Shown: piece after piece, positions 59,404 to 64,000 of the stretch
Position numbering within the stretch: position 1 is the stretch's first letter
Layout: each line of letters opens with the position of its first letter
From: Nymphaea colorata
Lineage: Eukaryota > Streptophyta > Magnoliopsida > Nymphaeales > Nymphaeaceae
Reading direction: 5' to 3'
Assembly (NCBI RefSeq): GCF_008831285.2
Contig: NC_045138.2
Coordinates: forward strand, 2,644,143 to 2,708,142
Length of the DNA stretch: 64,000 nucleotides
Program-made: the position numbers and the translations under genes
Notes under the pieces: generated by a model
What the model was told of the DNA's origin: nothing
Seen by the model: the letters and a program-made list of their open reading frames with translations, nothing else
Database searches by the model: none

Positions 59404-60836
59404 CCGTGCCCGTTTTTCTCCCTAGCTCTTTGAACTCTTACCTGCCAAAACAACTAGTTCATCTTTTTTGCTTGATGTGTCATTCCTTTTTAAGCTTAAG
59501 AATTCTGCTGCCTTCTCCCTGTTGAATAATTGTTTGGGAATAAGAAAAAAACTCACATTTTGTACCTGCTGTTCGTAACTCTGTTGTTTCTGCCTTTTTT
59601 ACTCCATTTGGATCCTTGTTAATAGTATGGTGATGCTGGTTTGACTCATGAACTAAAAATTTCATTGGTGAAACAAGAATGAGTATTTCTTAGTTTTTAA
59701 CTTAAACTTTTAATATTCCAAGGCACCAAAAATGTCTATTATATATTTAAACTTATTAAAAGATAACGTTGGTTGGATGTTACGATGGACACACTAAAAT
59801 GGAATGTCCCCGTTTAGCTGAGTTCTTTGAAGACCTGTATGTCTGCTCATTTGGCCAACAAAGCCGTATCTTGGTATTAATGAAACGATTCTTTTGTCCT
59901 TCATGCTCTGTCTAGTTCGAGATTTCTTTAGTCCTTCAAAATACGAAAAAAAAAAGGGACGGTTTTTCTGGTCCGTGGTGAGTGCACCACAGTTGCGCTC
60001 CTGTAGCTTTTCTTTGTTATGCCGAGAGTGAGCCTCGACTGTCAAGCCTGACAAGGAAACACTTGATCCAAGGCGTTCAAATTGACACTTCGTTCGTAGT
60101 TCCCTCTTACCACCTCCTCATCACCTGTGGCGGTAAGTTTCTCAGATGATTTCACGTGTAAAAAAAGACCAGTACCGCACAATATCCATATCATGTGATC
60201 AAGGTTAGGGACTCAATCTGCTGAAACGATAGCAAAAATAAGCAAAAGGAGATTACCTTTTTTGCGAAAATGATGAATATGCAAATTTCAGATGTTCCAA
60301 CTTGCTCATTTATTTAAATGTGATTCTTAGTTCAAGTGGGTAGGAGAAAAACGAACTTTGAGGTTGAGTTTTTGTTATTTTGGTCTATAAATTTTGCTGA
60401 GGAATGCAGATGAAACTGGTTAACAAGCTGAACGAGCGCTGGCCTTGTTCAAATTCACTCATCAAGAATAAAGCCGGTGGTTCACATATTGTTCACACAC
60501 ACACATTTCATGAAAGTGAGTAAAACCAGTGTCAAGATGAAATTGAATCTTCAGGTTTAGTTTTTGTTTCTTCTTTCTAAGCGGCGCGGGCAGTGGGATT
60601 GATGCTCCTGTTCCCCTGAAGATTCACTGATCAGAGGAAAAGAGGTTGAAGAGTCACTTCCATGTAATCCACCATTGATAATTTCCCAAGCCACCCACAA
60701 GCATTTTGAGCCATTCTGTCCCTAGTCACAGGGGGCGGCCTTCAAGAATCTTATGCTATACTCCCTGCTCTTACTGAAGAAGAATCCCCATTTCAGAAGA
60801 AGAATAATGACCACCTTCAATACTTGAGATTCTAAA
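59404..60836. other. downstream of the ATPase delta' gene
   Basis: 3' UTR, then AT-rich sequence without recognisable genes or clear mobile elements. Confidence 0.6.
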
Positions 60837-60983
60837 GCTGTTTGGGAACAGTAACATTTCATGCATCTAACTCAAAAGTCGGTTAAGATTCATTGAACAT
60901 TTTAAAAAGTGTTTTATGAATCTGCACCACCTTTTGGGATGGATGTTTGAAATAGTAACACACTGTTGCTGTTCCCAAACAAC
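60837..60983. mobile_element. 147-bp TIR MITE
   Basis: Left end GCTGTTTGGGAACAGTAACA and reverse-complemented right end GTTGTTTGGGAACAGCAACA pair at 18 of 20 positions. Related to the worn copy at 26449. No clear target duplication, so the superfamily is undecided. Confidence 0.82.
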
Positions 60984-61063
60984 CACAAAAGGACTTGATC
61001 CCATGGTGAGTACCTGACAGAAACGCAATTGCCTTTGTTTTTGAAATATATTTTAACAAAGTT

Positions 61064-61112
61064 TAAGAGGTCTGGCTTTCATCTCCGACCTAAATGAAAG
61101 CCAGACCTCTTA
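61064..61112. repeat. near-perfect 19-bp hairpin
   Basis: TAAGAGGTCTGGCTTTCAT and its exact reverse complement are separated by an 11-base loop. AGAGGTCT is also found at the ends of the neighbouring AT-rich repeats (61255 inverted, 62287), so this may be two element ends fused head to head. Confidence 0.85.
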
Positions 61113-61239
61113 ACACACACACTGCCCGCCTTTTTTCACACACATGTTCCGATGAATGGATCGGGGCATATCACGGGGCAATTAGTGGACGGAATCCCTA
61201 CTATCATATATATATATATATATATATATACCAGATCAT

Positions 61240-61470
61240 ATTTGGGTAAGGAATAAAATCAGACCTCTTAAATGTGTATTAAGAAGTGTTTTAAAGAAAA
61301 TGTAAACCTTCTAATGTGTTTACAAAAACAAATTCAACATAAATCATGATTTAGTTCAAGTCATTTTTGTTAAAATAATTGATCTTTCCACTATCAAGAT
61401 TTTGATGTTATAATAACCAACAATTTTTTAATTATTAAAAAAAGGTTAGTTAAGTAAGAAAACAACTAAC
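61240..61470 (-). mobile_element. AT-rich dispersed repeat, inverted copy
   Basis: Reading the minus strand: ATAACATCAAAATCTTGATAG, then AAATGACTTGAACTAAATCAT, then GTAAACACATTAGAA, then ATTTAAGAGGTCTGA. The order matches the copies at 61988-62300 (+) and about 14690-14990 (+). Non-coding. Confidence 0.65.
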
Positions 61471-61987
61471 TTAATAATTAATTTGTAAAAAGTATGTCAA
61501 CAGTTTTCTAAAACTACCAACATACACATGAAGAGAGAGGGAGAAAGAAGGTCCTACTTTGACTAATGACTAGTTTGTATGAACGGAACATTTGAATGAC
61601 TTAAGATTTCTGAAGTTCGTTGGCTGTAAAACCTTATCAACGCATCCAAATGAGCTGACCATCCAGGGAAGAATGAGAACCTTTTATGCCGCGTCTTTGG
61701 ACTTTTGATGTTTCCCTTTAAAAGTTTGAATATCTTAAAAGAGTGCAATTACACATGTTTTGTACAGTTTCATTCATTGCATCTGATTCAGATGCCAACT
61801 AAACACGGAGTGGTTCTGCTGGCAATGCCGGCGACCCACTTACCCAGCAATTACAAGCCAGTGGTGGAAGCGAAAATTTAAACCGAGTGTGGCACATATA
61901 TGTAAATTTCTATTTTGAAAGTTAAAAGGAAATACATTATGCTGAGAAATTGGTAAATACTAGACCACTTAGATAAGAGACAAATGT

Positions 61988-62300
61988 CAGACCTATTAAA
62001 AAGTTTTTTTTTTTTTTACAATATAATTTTATGAATATGAACTTAAGAGTGATTTGATGAGAAACACGTATTAAGTTAGTCATTTTTAAACATGAATCAC
62101 AATTCTTAATACTAAAAAAGTAACGGCTCTTATAACATCAAAATTTTTGCAGTATAAAAATCAATGTTTTTTTTTTTTTTTTACAAAAAATAACTTGAAT
62201 TAATACATGATTTACATTGCATAACTGTTTATGGACATGTTAGGATGTTCATATTTTGTTTACAATATCTTTTAATACAAAAATAAGAGGTCTAGCTTTT
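61988..62300 (+). mobile_element. AT-rich dispersed repeat, direct copy
   Basis: Begins with CAGACCTATTAAAAAG and ends with AATAAGAGGTCTAGC, so the ends are imperfect inverted repeats. Inside are TTAAGAGTGATTTGATGA, ACGGCTCTTATAACATC, a long T run and AACTTGAATTAATACATGATT. Non-coding. Confidence 0.65.
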
Positions 62301-64000
62301 GTCTCTAACTCCAGTAGGCTGCCACAATTACTCATATTTTGTTCTTCATGTGTTTTTCACATATCATACTTGCATTTGGCTGCAAAGCTGCAAATCAGAA
62401 CTACACCAGCTTTGAATCCAAAACTTGCTTTAGTTTCTGTTTGGTAAAATCCTATTAGTAATTGTGCCTTTATTTCTTCACCAAATTTGACTAAGTGGAT
62501 CGAAATGTATTTATATTGATGGCCGAATAGATTTATTCCATAGACAAATACAGCTAGGTGTGCCCAACCATGAGGTCATGTTTCGTTATATTTCCAAGAT
62601 ATATATATATATATATATATATTTCTGTGATTATATACCGGGATTGACATTTTCATCTTTCTGACAAGTCACATGGCCGGAGAAGAAATTTCAGGCCATG
62701 GCCGTTGGCCTTGAAGTTGACAACCGCAAGAAAGACAGCTGGTATGTATCTCTCATTGTCATTGAGCTGAAAGAAGAACGACCTTTTTTGTCCAATGAAT
62801 TGTTGGCCTGAAAATGGATCGGATTTTGGGACCCAGATCCATATCAGGTCAGCTTGCACTCGATACCAAAACGTTAAAACTCTCAATACCAGATCCCACA
62901 TATTGAGGGGTCAAAACTATAGTTTCAAAATTTTAAAGAGATGGAAATGAAAATTTTTTAAATTTATATATATTTTAAACTAATTTTTTTATATTTACAT
63001 ATATAAACTTTTAAAGTTTTTAAAATCTGAGGAAGGGGCAAGACCCCTGCCGGCTACTAATTGAAAATAAAGGACAGGTAAAAGGTTGAAATTGAAACCA
63101 TCAAGTTAAAGAAGCAAGTCAATATTCATGATATATTTCTATTTGTTTAGGTGATCAGAAGGATATGTTGGTACCAGGTGGTGCGATCTTCACGTACTTC
63201 AACTTGTATGTACTTTAATTTGTATGTACGAACCTCCTCACTTCTATGGTATTTTATGATATAGGAGCATGGCCCCTAAGGTGACATCTTCATTAATTTG
63301 TGTATTTTATAAGTTTGCCTAACCTTGCTAGCTCATTAAAAAAGAAAAAAGGGTTGGCGAGACATTGTTGTCTTCACAGAAAAGGTCAATTGGTTCATTT
63401 TCTTCTCAAAGTGCCGCGTGAACATTCTTTGACTAGAAACCAAATTTCATTGCATGGTTGAACAAGTTCGTCTAAGTTCAGCCATGCAGCAAGGGAGTGT
63501 GGGAGTACTCTACTCTGAAGCTCACTTTCCTCTCCTTACTCTTAATAAAAGAGAGAACACTCAAGAACTCCACCTTAACTCGACTCTGTGACTCCTATAG
63601 AACATGGCTTTGTTTCACATGAGAGAGATGAGTCAGGTATCCGGCCCTGGAGTAGAGTCAAGTTCATCAATTCACTTGCCCCTCCCATCTCCTAATTGTG
63701 TTTCATGAGAGTGACTACATAAGAAAGCTCGATCTCGGCCCGAGATTGAGACTGGTCTACTACCTGACATATATTGGGGGCCATGGACTAGACACGACAC
63801 AACTTTAGACCTTGGGAGGAAGGGTAAAAGAGCTTCGGCTCTCATTTGGGCAGTAGGATACTACAACTACATACCTAAAGAAAACTCAATCTCAAGAAAA
63901 GGAAGCTTTCTTTTGGTGCGACTTTTTAATAATTGAAAACAGCTAATTAAACTTATGATCGTCGGCAGAGCTCGCTTGACTTGGTTTGATTTGGTCAAGT
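62301..64000. other. distal intergenic region
   Basis: No gene recognised. (TA)n at 62599-62622. The stretch 62900-63056, ending GGGGCAAGACCCCTGCCGGC, resembles the interior end of a common GGGGC-type plant repeat, here truncated. The last 500 bases look like unique or very old repeat sequence. Confidence 0.5.

Overview
The window is nuclear DNA of a flowering plant. The evidence is split genes with GT-AG (and some GC-AG) introns, a eukaryotic-type tRNA-His gene, a Ty1/copia retrotransposon, endogenous pararetrovirus debris, hAT-type MITEs, and four protein-coding genes of plant families. Nothing seen here fixes the species. The long AT-rich introns and heavy load of old repeats suggest a medium-to-large genome.

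Layout. 1-4.2 kb: a decayed copia element with gag, protease, integrase, RT and RNase H in order, broken by stops and frameshifts, plus a probable 3' LTR remnant. 6.3-10.2 kb (+): an eight-exon rhamnogalacturonate lyase (PL4) gene that lacks its N-terminal catalytic part. 11.0-11.3 kb: a PPR pseudogene scrap. 11.8-14.4 kb (-): a five-exon gene for a plastid-targeted NTF2-like protein. 15-17.5 kb: scrambled caulimovirid pieces on both strands. 18.05-18.53 kb: a hAT-type MITE. 20.05 kb: a tRNA-His pseudogene; 21.1 kb: an intact tRNA-His(GTG). 21.17-25.09 kb: a satellite-like array of alternating long and short monomers that begins at the tRNA 3' end and is split by a 961-bp hAT-like element. 25-36.8 kb: about 11.7 kb without a recognisable gene, holding microsatellites, MITEs, a possible SINE and rearranged repeats.

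36.9-44.4 kb (+): a DUF4378-family gene with a long leader that carries an intron and upstream ORFs. 46.4-52.0 kb (+): a six-exon nuclear protein with a PHD finger and a C-terminal telobox-type Myb/SANT domain. 55.0-59.4 kb (+): a two-exon nuclear gene for mitochondrial F1-ATPase subunit delta'. 59.4-64 kb: repeats, including a near-perfect hairpin and a TIR MITE.

The four genes belong to unrelated processes (pectin breakdown, a plastid NTF2-fold protein, chromatin or DNA binding, ATP synthesis) and the DUF4378 protein has no assigned role. This is ordinary plant gene order, not a pathway cluster. All exon structures were joined by reading frame and splice signals by eye. The most unusual items are the dimeric array abutting the tRNA gene, a leader intron flanked by a 15-nt direct repeat at its splice junctions, and three frame-supported GC-AG introns in two genes.
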